DNA of 20,112 nucleotides from positions 1 to 20,112 of IMG/VR virus record IMGVR_UViG_3300021957_000420; one strand, written 5' to 3'. This document shows, piece by piece, positions 6,757-15,601 of this stretch; the stretch's first letter is position 1; every line of letters begins with the position of its first letter. The position numbers were made by a program, and so were the translations under genes. Origin of the DNA: a virus. The notes under the pieces are model-generated. The model was not told the DNA's origin. It made no database searches and was given only the letters and a program-made list of their open reading frames with translations.

Positions 6757-8106
6757 ATGGCTGGTGGTGGACAAACAAGGCCGCAAATGCCTGCTCAATT
6801 TACAGCAGGAAATGGTGGAGCTGGAGCGCGTGTGCCGATGGGTATGGGCAGTGGAATGAAAATAAATTCTGACCCAAATAGACCCCCTTTAACTTCTGGC
6901 GGCGTTGCTGGGGTTGATTTTCCTAGACGTGGTGAGGAAGGAAGTTTTTATGGGCAACAAGCCCAACCATTTACACCATCAATAGCGCCACAAGGTAACT
7001 TTAATGTTAACCAAGCGGCGGCTGGTGGATTACAGCAGGCCATGTTAGGCACGCAGGCGGCAATGAATTACGCTCCAATGGCTGTAAGGCCAACTGCATA
7101 TAATGCGGCGAATGCATCAGCTACAGGATATAATCCAAGTGCCATGACTAGCGCAAATTATGGGGCGTCCACCATCGGACAATCTCCGACAGTCGCAGCT
7201 CAAAATGTGCAAGCTGGTCAATTGGCCAATACAAATTTAGGCGCATACACAAATCCATTTGAAACTCAAGTTGTAGATCAAGCGCTTGGAGACTTAGAGC
7301 GATCAAGATTAATGGCTCAAAATCAATTAGGGGCGCAAGCCACATCTGCAAATGCATTCGGTGGTTCTAGGCAAGGCATTGCTGAAGCTGAAACAAATCG
7401 TGCATTTGCTGACCAAGCGGCAAGAACTGCTTCTGGATTACGTCAAGCTGGTTACACTCAAGCTCAACAAATGGCGATGCAAGATATAGGAACGGCGCAA
7501 CAAGCGGCGTTAGCCAATCAGCAAGCAAACTTAGCTGCTGGAACAACTACTGCTGGATTTGGTCAGCAGTCAAACTTAGCAAACCAAGCGGCATTAAACC
7601 AAGCAGGGCAATTTGGGGCTTCAGCGGCTAATCAAGCTGCGGGTGCTAATATGGCGGCTCAAAACCAAGCGGCTCAATTCGGTTCGGGTGCGTCTAATCA
7701 AATGGCGCTCACAAACCAAGCGGCTCAAAATCAGGCAAACCAATTTGGTGCAACGCAAGCTATGTCTGCACAATTAGCAAACCAGGCGGGATTGGCGGGA
7801 GCTAATCAGCAAAACCTTGCGTCCGCAGCGCAAATGGGAAATTTAGCTAATCAGGCGTTTGGTACTGGCCAAGCAGTACAACAACAGCAAGGGCAAGCTG
7901 GGTTACTGCAACAAAGTATGCAACAAGCATTGATTGATGCGGCTAAAGCTCAATATGCTGGCTACCAGGGAGCGCCTTTAGCTGCGTTATCTGCGCCAAT
8001 TGCGGCATTGCAAAATACTCCTAATCAAAGCACGACGACGGATTCAATGAAGCCTGGATTGTTTAATTACTTGCAAGTTGGCGCTAATATGTATGGGAAT
8101 AGATAA
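6757..8106 (+). CDS. Gln/Ala/Asn-rich DNA-ejection-type virion protein
   Basis: This 449-residue protein is extremely rich in Ala, Gln, Asn and Gly. An N-terminal disordered third leads to a conserved-looking module at about residues 155-235 (GAYTNPFETQVVDQALGDLE, then AFGGSRQGIAEAETNRAFAD). That module is typical of a widely distributed phage internal protein. The following 130 residues are helical repeats of the type NQAAQNQAAQFG, including three copies spaced exactly 22 residues apart. The C-terminus (QALIDAAKAQYAGYQGAPLA) is conserved in style with other phages. Its place between two other long virion proteins and upstream of the portal supports a role in forming the channel or pore for DNA delivery. 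The function is inferred. Confidence 0.65.
   Translation: MAGGGQTRPQMPAQFTAGNGGAGARVPMGMGSGMKINSDPNRPPLTSGGVAGVDFPRRGEEGSFYGQQAQPFTPSIAPQGNFNVNQAAAGGLQQAMLGTQAAMNYAPMAVRPTAYNAANASATGYNPSAMTSANYGASTIGQSPTVAAQNVQAGQLANTNLGAYTNPFETQVVDQALGDLERSRLMAQNQLGAQATSANAFGGSRQGIAEAETNRAFADQAARTASGLRQAGYTQAQQMAMQDIGTAQQAALANQQANLAAGTTTAGFGQQSNLANQAALNQAGQFGASAANQAAGANMAAQNQAAQFGSGASNQMALTNQAAQNQANQFGATQAMSAQLANQAGLAGANQQNLASAAQMGNLANQAFGTGQAVQQQQGQAGLLQQSMQQALIDAAKAQYAGYQGAPLAALSAPIAALQNTPNQSTTTDSMKPGLFNYLQVGANMYGNR
7609..7806 (+). repeat. Three in-frame 66-base (22-residue) degenerate tandem repeats
   Basis: QFG codons start at 7609, 7675 and 7741, exactly 66 bases apart. Each unit reads QFG, a Gly/Ala/Ser turn, then an Asn/Gln/Ala-rich helix. 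A period of 22 residues equals two hendecads, the spacing of an 11-residue amphipathic helix. The DNA copies have diverged, so this is a protein-level repeat rather than a recent duplication. Confidence 0.75.
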
Positions 8107-9210
8107 ATGATTGATGATCCAAATAAACCCAAAAGCGGCATTCGAGGTTTACTTGATTATGCTAAAAAAGTTAATGAAAACACTGGATTAAGTAGAGCAG
8201 AAAGTTTTGCCGCAGCGCTTGACCCACTTATTATGAAAGATATGCGTGCAGGCGACTCCATCCGAGCCGCAGGCGAAAGACGTGTAGCTGCAGGTAATAA
8301 GAATAAAACTATGCAAATGTTGATTGATAGTGGGCAACAAGATTTAGCTGACGCTGTTGCGTCTGGCGCAGTGCCAATAGCATCAGCCGTAAACTTAATG
8401 TTCCAAAGGCAGAACCAGGCGAAAGAAAGAGGCTTTACTACTGATGATGCTGCGTTGGCTTTTGAGCGCCAAAAAATACTTAAAGGTATGACTAATAATT
8501 CTACACAAAGTGCTTTTGCAGTTAAGTATGCGGCATATCAGAAGGCATATCCAGATTTAAGTCAGGCAGAATTGTTGGAAAAGATGGAAGGCGACAAAAA
8601 CCTTTCAGCAGAGTATCTTAGCTTGGTACAAAAAGCAAAAGTTGGTGGCTTAGTGGAAGGCACTGAAAGGTATCAAGAGTTTATTAGAAGTAGCGGTGAA
8701 TCTGAAAGAACATTGAGTAAAGCTGATGCAAAAAATTTATCTGATTATAAAAAACAATACAATGATGCAGCCGCTGGAATAATGCCACAGCTAGAAAACA
8801 TTGATAGACTATTGGCTGACCCATTTTTAGATAAAATGTTAGGCCCCAGAAAAGGTCTAATGAAAAATGTATCTGGGCCTGCAAATAGAGTACAGGCAAT
8901 GTTAGACCAGCTATCAGGCACGGCGTTCTTAGCTGCGAGACAACAATTGCGAAGCGGTGGTCAAATTACTGATTACGAAGGCAATAGAGCCGAAGCTGCA
9001 TTGAGTAGACTTGGAAATGTTAAGATGGGGTCACAAGCTTACAGACAGGCAGTTAAAGATTTTAGAGAAATATTAACAGGTGCGCTAGAAAGAAATAAAT
9101 TATTAGCAGAAGGCAAACCAGTGCCTACTTATTTAAGTGGTGAAGACCCAGCATTAACTGGTGAAAATGCAAAACCTAAAATTGGCTGGAGCCGTGTAAA
9201 TGATAATTGA
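8107..9210 (+). CDS. Internal virion protein (DNA-ejection set), mostly helical
   Basis: This 367-residue, almost entirely helical protein starts directly after the upstream stop. Residues about 265-330 carry LSGTAFLAARQQLRSGGQIT followed by DYEGNRAEAALSRL and a VKDFREILTGALERN helix. This C-terminal module (SGxAF, LRxGGQITDxEG, AALxRL) recurs in internal proteins of many tailed phages. The N-terminal half contains amphipathic helices and a conserved-looking FTTDDAALAFERQK segment. It overlaps the next gene by 11 bases. A role as an ejected or capsid-internal protein is inferred from the module and from the run of similar genes. No catalytic motif, including lytic transglycosylase, is visible. 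Confidence 0.65.
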   Translation: MIDDPNKPKSGIRGLLDYAKKVNENTGLSRAESFAAALDPLIMKDMRAGDSIRAAGERRVAAGNKNKTMQMLIDSGQQDLADAVASGAVPIASAVNLMFQRQNQAKERGFTTDDAALAFERQKILKGMTNNSTQSAFAVKYAAYQKAYPDLSQAELLEKMEGDKNLSAEYLSLVQKAKVGGLVEGTERYQEFIRSSGESERTLSKADAKNLSDYKKQYNDAAAGIMPQLENIDRLLADPFLDKMLGPRKGLMKNVSGPANRVQAMLDQLSGTAFLAARQQLRSGGQITDYEGNRAEAALSRLGNVKMGSQAYRQAVKDFREILTGALERNKLLAEGKPVPTYLSGEDPALTGENAKPKIGWSRVNDN

Positions 9211-11251
9211 AATTGATGGATACGGAAAAATTGAAATTGATGATTCTTTTGCAGATATGTCAGAAGATGATCAACAGCAAACCTTGCAAGAAATTATGGG
9301 GTCAATGGATGCAGGCATCGTCAAAAGTCAAAGTGATGGCACAGAAGAAAGCCAGAAACTTAGATCAATTGCACAAGGTTTAACTTTAGGTTTTTCTGAT
9401 GAAATTGAAGCGGCAGGCACAAGCGCAATATCTAAAATCGGCCAATTATTTGGTGGCGAAGGTAAGAGTTACGATCAGTCTTTAGATGAAGTTAGAGGTA
9501 AACTTGATGCTTACAGAGAAAATAATCCTATTGAAGCTATAGGCTATGAGCTTGGCGGCGCTGTTATACCTGCGTTGGGTGCTGGTTTGTTTTCATTTGG
9601 TACTGGAGGCGCAGCCGTAGGTACAGCAACGGCGGCGAGAATTGCTCCAACTTTAGCAAGAGCCGCAAAGATTGGCGCTATCGAGGGTGGAATTGCAGGT
9701 TTTGGTACAGGTGAGGGCGGGTTTAAGGATAGGGCTACGTCTGCTGCGGTAGGTACGGCTTTAGGTGGTACATTTGGCGCGGCTGTTCCTGTAGGGGTAC
9801 AGCAAGCGTCTAAAGCATTAAAAACAATATACAAAGGCGCTATTCCAAATAGATTTGGCGGCGGTGGTTTAGCTGACGCAGAGCGTAAAATATTGGCAGC
9901 CTTTGAAAGAGATGAGATAACACCTGATGTAGCCAAGCAAAGACTTGATGAAGCGGCCAAATTAGGCGTTGATGATATGACTATTGCTGATTTAGGGCAA
10001 TCTTCCCAAAAACAAACCTGGTTGGCGGCAACCTCACCAAATAGTATGAGGAACCAGGTAAAAGATAGCCTTTCTGCCAGAAGGCTTGGCCAAGCCGAAA
10101 ATATTGCTGATAAAACATCAGAAAAGATGAATATAGAAGGCGAGATAGGTATTAATTACCTTGATGAATTAGCTGATAAAACTAGAAAACAAGCTGCTCC
10201 ACTTTACGAAGCGGCTTATAAAGTTGACTTAGACGCAAAACCTTTTGCAGCCCTTACTTCAAGTAAGGAGCTCCAAAAAGCTTATAGAGAAGCTGTTGCT
10301 TTAGCCGAAATTGATCCAGATGTTAATTTAGTTGGGAATATGCCTAAGAACCTAGATGCTTTTTTTGGGGATACAATAACTAGAGGCGAAAAGGTGACAA
10401 TGCCTACAGAAGTAGCTCATCAAATCAAAATAGGGTTAGATAGCTTAATTGAAAAAGAAATTACAACAGTTGTCGGTGCTTCCGATAAAGTTAGTAAAAA
10501 AGGCAGAGCTTTAATAAAGCTTAAAAATAGCTGGAACAATCAAATTGCAAAGCAAAATGATGCGTATAAAAACGCTAATGCAAATTATGCAGATAACCAA
10601 AAATTAAACACTGCATATAAAACTGGTGTAGACGTCATTAAGCTAAGAAATGATGTTTTATACAAAAAGGTAAGTAAAATGTTACCCGCTGAAAAAGAGG
10701 CGTTTCGTGTAGGCTTAGTAAGTCAAATACAAGAGTTAGCTATGAAAACTGGTGATGTTAGTGATTTTACTAAAACTATATTTGGTAGCCCAAAGAAACG
10801 TGCGGCAATGAGATTAGCTTTTGACAATAAGGCTGACTTTAAAAACTTTGAAAAATTTATTAAATTAGAGTCTAATAAAATAAAGACATATAATGAAGTT
10901 TACGGCGGCTCGCAAACTGCCGATAAAGCCATAGAAATGGCTGGAACAGAATTTGACCCACAAGAGGGATTAAGTATACTTTCACAATATTTAAATAATC
11001 CTCAAACGGCAGGCACAAGTATTTTGAAATCTATGGGCAGAAGGGGTCAAGGATTAAATGAAGAAACTTCCAACAATATGTTGAAAATACTAACCGAAAA
11101 AAATCCGAATAGACAAAGAATTATGCTTGATGCGTTAAATCAAAGAAAAATGTTAGATCAGCGAAAAGCCAATAGATTAACTAGAAGGCCAGAAATTTAT
11201 TCTGGTTTACTTGGGTCGCAAAGTAGCTCATTATTTGCAAAAGAGGAATAA
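9200..11251 (+). CDS. Large DNA-ejection protein with glycine/alanine-rich membrane-active region
   Basis: This 683-residue protein starts with a small beta module (MIIEIDGYGKIEIDDSFADM) found at the front of many phage internal proteins. Residues about 57-110 form amphipathic helices, and 115-200 are dense in Gly and Ala with hydrophobic stretches (GGAVIPALGAGLFSFGTGGA, IEGGIAGFGTGEGG). This resembles the membrane-inserting parts of ejection proteins that build a conduit across the envelope. Residues 210-600 are charged helices with probable coiled coil, and the C-terminus is basic (NQRKMLDQRKANRLTRR). The ATG has GGAG eight bases upstream, inside the preceding gene. The gene ends two bases before the portal gene. 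This is the best candidate for the main channel-forming ejection protein. Confidence 0.7.
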   Translation: MIIEIDGYGKIEIDDSFADMSEDDQQQTLQEIMGSMDAGIVKSQSDGTEESQKLRSIAQGLTLGFSDEIEAAGTSAISKIGQLFGGEGKSYDQSLDEVRGKLDAYRENNPIEAIGYELGGAVIPALGAGLFSFGTGGAAVGTATAARIAPTLARAAKIGAIEGGIAGFGTGEGGFKDRATSAAVGTALGGTFGAAVPVGVQQASKALKTIYKGAIPNRFGGGGLADAERKILAAFERDEITPDVAKQRLDEAAKLGVDDMTIADLGQSSQKQTWLAATSPNSMRNQVKDSLSARRLGQAENIADKTSEKMNIEGEIGINYLDELADKTRKQAAPLYEAAYKVDLDAKPFAALTSSKELQKAYREAVALAEIDPDVNLVGNMPKNLDAFFGDTITRGEKVTMPTEVAHQIKIGLDSLIEKEITTVVGASDKVSKKGRALIKLKNSWNNQIAKQNDAYKNANANYADNQKLNTAYKTGVDVIKLRNDVLYKKVSKMLPAEKEAFRVGLVSQIQELAMKTGDVSDFTKTIFGSPKKRAAMRLAFDNKADFKNFEKFIKLESNKIKTYNEVYGGSQTADKAIEMAGTEFDPQEGLSILSQYLNNPQTAGTSILKSMGRRGQGLNEETSNNMLKILTEKNPNRQRIMLDALNQRKMLDQRKANRLTRRPEIYSGLLGSQSSSLFAKEE

Positions 11252-11253
11252 TT

Positions 11254-13338
11254 ATGGAATTAAAGCCTAAATCTGAAACAGAAATTGCAAATATAGTACA
11301 GGACGCAATATCTGATGCTGTAGACTTTGTTGAAAGCGAAATCAGCGAAGATAGAATAAAAGCCCAAAGATATTATGATGGCGAAGTTGATCTTGGCTTT
11401 GAGGATGGCCGTTCTAAGGTTGTTGCCACTAAGGTTAGAGACACAGTAAGGGCTGTAAAACCAAGTTTAATGCGTATTTTTCTAAGTACGGCTAAACCTG
11501 TTGAGTTTGTCCCAAGGGGAGCAGAAGATGTTGCTATGGCTGACCAGGCGACAGAATTTATGCACCATGAATTTACCAGGCTAAATGGTTATAGAGTTAT
11601 AAATGACGCCTTCCAGGACGCATTAGTAAAGAAGCAAGGTATTGTTAAGGCATACTGGATGACTTATCCAGAAGCAAAAACTTACACATTTAGTGGTTTA
11701 AATGACGAAGAACTTACATACGTTACAGACGATGAGGACGCGCAAGTCATTGAACAAACAACTGAAATGGAAATTACCATTGATGAAATGGGAATGGAAA
11801 TTGAAAGCCCGTTACATGATGTAAAAGTAAGCCACAGAGATGAAAAAGGTGAACTTTGCATACAAAGCGTTCCGCCAGAAGAATTTTTTGTAAATCGTGA
11901 AGCTAGGAATTTAGAAGATGCTTATTTGGTGGCGCATAGAACCGAGATGCGTGCAGGCGATCTAATAGCTATGGGTTACGATCCTGATATTGTTCTTGAT
12001 TTGGATAGCATGGATAGCGGCTCTGAAATGACTGAAGCAGAAGTTTATGAGCGTCGTGGATATGACGCAAGCTCATCTGACGAAGACCGATCAGACCCAG
12101 CAATGAGAAACGTATGTGTTACAGAAGCGTATATGAGGATTGACATAGACGGAACGGGTATCCCCGTATTGCATAAACTGACTTGTGGCGGCACTAATTA
12201 CGAATTGTTGGATTATGAGCCATGTGATGAGCTTCCGTTTGCTAAGTTTGAAATAGACCCAGAGCCACATACTTTTTACGGCAGATCATTAGCTGAAATA
12301 GTAATGGATGATCAGGACGCGGCAACGTCAATTTTACGCGGAATCCTGGATAATGTGGCAATGACAAATAATCCGAGAATTGGGATTGTCGAGGGCGCTG
12401 TAAACATTGACGACGTGCTAAATAACGAAATTGGCGCTATTGTAAGGATGCGTCAGGCAGGTTCGATACAAGACTTAGCAGTACCATTTACGGCAGGCCA
12501 AACTTTAGGCGCTCTATCTTACTTAGATGGGCTTGTAGAGAGCAAAACAGGCGTCTCTAGGGCTTCTATGGGCTTAGACCCTGATGCTATGCAATCTACA
12601 ACTAAAGCCGCTGTGCAAGCTACTGTGCAAGCGGCGGCTGGCCAAGTTGAGGTTATGGTAAGAAATTTAGCTGATGGTATGCGTGACTTATTTGGCATAA
12701 TGTTAAGGCTTTCAAATAAAAATGTAGACGAAGAAAAAATGATGCGTATGAACGGATCGTTTGTCCCAGTTGACCCCCGTGTTTGGGATGGGTCAATGGA
12801 TGTGTCTATAAACGTCGGTCTAGGTACTGGACGTGAGGAAGAAAAGGCAATGGCATTAAGCCAGGCGTTGCAAATGCAGACAATGGTGTATCAAACTTAT
12901 GGGCCAATGAATGGCTTAGTATCAATGACAAATATAAGAAATACACTTGCAGATCAATTAGCTGTATCTGGCATACGAAACGCAGATAGATATTTTGCAC
13001 CAATTACTGAAGAAATTGAGATGCAAATGCTACAGCAACAACAGCAAGCACAAGCGGAACAAGGCCAAGCGCCTGACCCTAACGCAGCGTTCTTGCAGGC
13101 AGAGCAAATGAAAACTCAAGCTAAAATGCAATCAGATATGGCTAAGTTGCAACTGGAGCAGCAAAAAGCAAGCGCGGATGATGATTTAAAGCGAGATCAA
13201 ATGGCTCAAGACCTTTTAGTTGACGCAGCTAAAGTGTATGGTAAATATGGTACAGCAGTTGATATTGCTAAGATTAAAGCAGAGCAAGATAAAGTTAGAA
13301 TGGTTGGCGGAATTGCACAAGGTAATGGACAACAATGA
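11254..13338 (+). CDS. Portal protein, SU10-type
   Basis: This 694-residue protein has the size and order of podovirus portals. The N-terminus includes RIKAQRYYDGEVDLGFEDGR and VRDTVRAVKPSLMRIFLSTAKP, the conserved opening of SU10-like portals. The middle has an acidic wing and the clip/stem region with DDQDAATSILRGILDNVAMT, where the helix lining the channel is expected. KTGVSRASMGLDPDAMQSTT and KAAVQATVQAAAGQ follow as the typical late motif. The C-terminal 110 residues form a Gln/Ala/Lys-rich helix, like the barrel or crown of long portals. Twelve copies would form the DNA entry and exit channel at one capsid vertex. GAGGA lies upstream of the ATG, and the end overlaps the next start by four bases. 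The downstream scaffold and capsid genes confirm the head module. Confidence 0.9.
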   Translation: MELKPKSETEIANIVQDAISDAVDFVESEISEDRIKAQRYYDGEVDLGFEDGRSKVVATKVRDTVRAVKPSLMRIFLSTAKPVEFVPRGAEDVAMADQATEFMHHEFTRLNGYRVINDAFQDALVKKQGIVKAYWMTYPEAKTYTFSGLNDEELTYVTDDEDAQVIEQTTEMEITIDEMGMEIESPLHDVKVSHRDEKGELCIQSVPPEEFFVNREARNLEDAYLVAHRTEMRAGDLIAMGYDPDIVLDLDSMDSGSEMTEAEVYERRGYDASSSDEDRSDPAMRNVCVTEAYMRIDIDGTGIPVLHKLTCGGTNYELLDYEPCDELPFAKFEIDPEPHTFYGRSLAEIVMDDQDAATSILRGILDNVAMTNNPRIGIVEGAVNIDDVLNNEIGAIVRMRQAGSIQDLAVPFTAGQTLGALSYLDGLVESKTGVSRASMGLDPDAMQSTTKAAVQATVQAAAGQVEVMVRNLADGMRDLFGIMLRLSNKNVDEEKMMRMNGSFVPVDPRVWDGSMDVSINVGLGTGREEEKAMALSQALQMQTMVYQTYGPMNGLVSMTNIRNTLADQLAVSGIRNADRYFAPITEEIEMQMLQQQQQAQAEQGQAPDPNAAFLQAEQMKTQAKMQSDMAKLQLEQQKASADDDLKRDQMAQDLLVDAAKVYGKYGTAVDIAKIKAEQDKVRMVGGIAQGNGQQ

Positions 13339-13577
13339 CAACTAACATACGCATAACGGCAGATGAGGCGAAGCGTTTAAAAAACGACACCGCTTTCAAG
13401 CAGTTTGTGGAAAATGTGCGCGAAAATCAAATGTTGATTTTTGCAAACAGTGGCGCTTCAGATGTTGAAGCCCGTGAAGATGCTCACGCAATATTGCGTG
13501 CAGTGAACCAGATCGAAATTACACTCGACGCCGCAATTACGGCAGAGGTAATATTAGATCGCAAACAAAGGAACTAG
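13335..13577 (+). CDS. Small helical protein between portal and scaffold
   Basis: This 80-residue protein overlaps the portal stop by four bases (ATGA). It has a short N-terminal strand and then helices (ADEAKRLKNDTAFKQFVENV, AREDAHAILRAVNQIEITLD). Small helical proteins with an REDA-x-x-ILRAVxxIE pattern are common between portal and scaffold genes in phages of this kind and are probably head-assembly factors. I cannot assign a defined function. The position strongly suggests a role in procapsid assembly. Confidence 0.65.
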   Translation: MTTNIRITADEAKRLKNDTAFKQFVENVRENQMLIFANSGASDVEAREDAHAILRAVNQIEITLDAAITAEVILDRKQRN

Positions 13578-13582
13578 CACCG

Positions 13583-14566
13583 ATGGATGAATCGACTAGC
13601 CTAGAAAATGCTTTAGATAGCATAATTGAACCTGCCGCAGAAGAAACTGAAGGCAATAATCAAAGTGAACCTGTAGAAGAAATTATTGAGGACGACGGTC
13701 CCGATGATGAAGAAACAGGCGAGTACGATGATGACATCGAAGATACGTCCGATGAAGGTGAAGAAATTGACCTTGATGATGTAGAAATTGACGACGAAGA
13801 CCCTGTAGAGGCTACTGAAGACACCAATCTTATTCCCGTCAAAGTTGACGGCAAAGATGAGCATTGGACACTGGATCAGCTCAAGCAATCTGCTGCGGGC
13901 CAAGCGGCAATTAATAAGCGGTTTCAAGAGGCTGCCGAGGTGCGAAAGCAACTCGAACAGCAACATGCCGTATTGCAACAGCAACGTGAACAAGTTGTTA
14001 GATTGCATCAATCTTACCAGCAAGGTAATTTACAAGCTCCAGTACCACCAACTAAGGAGATGTTCCAAGATGATCCTATATCATATATGGAGCAAAAACT
14101 TGAATATGATGATGCTAAGAGCGTGTATGATAATCAAATGATACAAGTGCAGGCGTTAGAAAGACAAAACCAGGAGTTTCAATTAAATCAACATAATGTT
14201 TATTTAGCTGAACAGGCAGAGCTTCTAACTAAATATATTCCTGACATTGTGCATCCAGAAAAAGGACAACCATTAAAAGATGCGTTAGTGAAAACTGGCG
14301 TGCACTATGGCTGGACTGAAAAGGAAATGCAAGACGTATCAGACTCCAGATATGTACGTGTCTTAAATGATGCTCGTAAATGGAATCAATTGGTGGCTAA
14401 GAAAGAAGCTGCGCAGGCTAACGGCCAAAAGGCACGCCCCGTAGTGAAACCTGGTGCAAAGAAAAGACAAGTTGGGAACAATGCAACTCGTAAAAAAGCG
14501 CAACAGCGCTTGCAGAAGACAGGCTCAATTGATGATGCATTGAGCTTGATTATTAACGATAGCTAA
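13583..14566 (+). CDS. Capsid scaffolding protein
   Basis: This 327-residue protein has the architecture of a scaffold. The first 82 residues are extremely acidic (runs such as EEIIEDDGPDDEE). A small VKVDGKDEHWTLDQLKQ module follows near 85-112, then a long Gln-rich coiled coil (about 112-205, including EQQHAVLQQQREQVVRLHQ). The C-terminus is basic and helical (KARPVVKPGAKKRQ, then KAQQRLQKTGSIDDALSLI). A positively charged C-terminal helix is how scaffolds such as P22 gp8 bind the coat protein. It lies directly between portal and capsid genes. The ATG at 13583 has AAAGGA ten bases upstream. No protease domain is visible, so scaffold removal probably relies on exit or on another protein. Confidence 0.82.
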   Translation: MDESTSLENALDSIIEPAAEETEGNNQSEPVEEIIEDDGPDDEETGEYDDDIEDTSDEGEEIDLDDVEIDDEDPVEATEDTNLIPVKVDGKDEHWTLDQLKQSAAGQAAINKRFQEAAEVRKQLEQQHAVLQQQREQVVRLHQSYQQGNLQAPVPPTKEMFQDDPISYMEQKLEYDDAKSVYDNQMIQVQALERQNQEFQLNQHNVYLAEQAELLTKYIPDIVHPEKGQPLKDALVKTGVHYGWTEKEMQDVSDSRYVRVLNDARKWNQLVAKKEAAQANGQKARPVVKPGAKKRQVGNNATRKKAQQRLQKTGSIDDALSLIINDS

Positions 14567-14598
14567 TTTTTAGCTAATAGTCTTGAAAGGACGATCCA

Positions 14599-15546
14599 AT
14601 GGCACAGCCAAGCAACACATTCGACAGCTATGATGCAGTCGGTATACGTGAAGATTTATCTGACGTAATTTATGATATTTCTCCCTCAGAAAGCCCATTT
14701 TTCAGTAAATGTGGTAAGAAAAAAGCTTCAAACACTTTCACAGAGTGGCAAACAGATTCACTTCGTACATCTGCTGCTAACGCTCACATTGAAGGCGACG
14801 CAACAACTGCTGAAGCGCGTACAGCAACAACAAGATTGGGTAACTATACTCAAATCTTTAAAAATGCTGTAGTCGTACCCGACACTGATGAAGGTCTAAA
14901 CAAAGCAGGCCGTAGTCGTGAAATTGGGTATCACACTTTACGCATCGCAAAAGAGCAAAAGCTCGATATAGAAAAAGCTCTATTCGACAATAATGCACGG
15001 GCGGCGGGTAGCTCAACAGCTGCGCGCGAGCTTGCAGGCGCACCAGTGTGGCTAACATCAAATGTTGTTAAAGGTTCTGGCGGAGCAAACGCTAATGGTA
15101 CAGGCTCAAACGCTCGTACTGATGGTACAAAATCTGCTCTTACTCAAGCTAAGTTTGATAGCGTAATGCAGTCAATCTGGGTAGCTGGTGGTAAACCAGA
15201 CACAGTGTATCTATCAGCGTTCCAAATGAACATTGCTTTAGGCTTTACTGGTAACAACAATCAGCGTTCAGCAGTACAAGCTGGCGATGAAAAAGTTATC
15301 AAGTCGCTTGCTGTATATGTAACACCTTGGGGTTCTGTTGAGTTTCTGCCAAGCAGAGAAAACAGATCACGCGACGTATTCATCATGCAAGATGATATGT
15401 GGGAAGTTGCTACACTACGTGGAACGAAAAATGTTGCACTAGCAAAAACTGGCGACAACACAACACGTCAAGTTGTGACAGAGCTTACACTTTGCGCTAA
15501 AAGTGAAGCAGCTAACGGCATGATTGCTGACAACACTGATTCATAA
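14599..15546 (+). CDS. Major capsid protein, SU10-type (formerly DUF5309)
   Basis: This 315-residue protein has the conserved beginning SNTFDSYDAVGIREDLSDVI and SPSESPFFSKCGKKKASNTF, followed by EWQTDSLR and a GNYTQIFKNAVVVPDT segment. This order is characteristic of the SU10-like major capsid proteins with an HK97 fold. The long central helix is EIGYHTLRIAKEQKLDIEKA, and the A domain includes VAGGKPDTVYLSAFQ and VTPWGSVEFLPSRENRS. The C-terminus (ATLRGTKNVALAKTGDNTTR, then VVTELTLCAKSEAANG) is conserved in the family. Many copies build the capsid shell. A good ribosome-binding site (AAAGGA, seven bases upstream) and G/C-richer codons at frequent positions suggest high expression. A strong hairpin follows the stop. 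Confidence 0.93.
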   Translation: MAQPSNTFDSYDAVGIREDLSDVIYDISPSESPFFSKCGKKKASNTFTEWQTDSLRTSAANAHIEGDATTAEARTATTRLGNYTQIFKNAVVVPDTDEGLNKAGRSREIGYHTLRIAKEQKLDIEKALFDNNARAAGSSTAARELAGAPVWLTSNVVKGSGGANANGTGSNARTDGTKSALTQAKFDSVMQSIWVAGGKPDTVYLSAFQMNIALGFTGNNNQRSAVQAGDEKVIKSLAVYVTPWGSVEFLPSRENRSRDVFIMQDDMWEVATLRGTKNVALAKTGDNTTRQVVTELTLCAKSEAANGMIADNTDS

Positions 15547-15556
15547 TTAATAATAT

Positions 15557-15590
15557 AGTGAGGGCGGGCAACTGCCCTCACTGTCTTAAC
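15557..15590 (+). terminator. Hairpin terminator after the major capsid gene
   Basis: AGTGAGGGC (15557-15565) pairs perfectly with GCCCTCACT (15574-15582), a nine-base-pair GC-rich stem with an eight-base loop. It starts ten bases after the capsid stop and is followed by GTCTTAAC, a weak T tract. The position after the capsid gene is typical of phage late operons. The poor T tract suggests partial read-through, or protection of the mRNA 3' end, so the distal genes would be expressed at a lower level. Confidence 0.75.
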
Positions 15591-15601
15591 GGGAGATTAA
15601 A

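Noticed and set aside
9544-9960. 138-codon open frame on the minus strand inside the large ejection protein gene.
   Set aside because: It is Pro/Ala/Ser-rich low complexity produced by the Gly/Ala codons of the opposite strand, with no family resemblance.
14560-14582. TAGCTAA repeated around a T run after the scaffold gene, resembling a terminator.
   Set aside because: The repeats are direct copies of a short self-complementary AT-rich word with no GC stem, and lie just before the capsid ribosome-binding site where termination would be harmful.
15527-15556. CTGACA and TAATAT, 18 bases apart, at the end of the capsid gene resemble a promoter for the distal genes.
   Set aside because: The -35 lies in coding sequence, the -10 is only 4 of 6, and transcription would start inside the hairpin stem. 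Read-through from the capsid operon is simpler.
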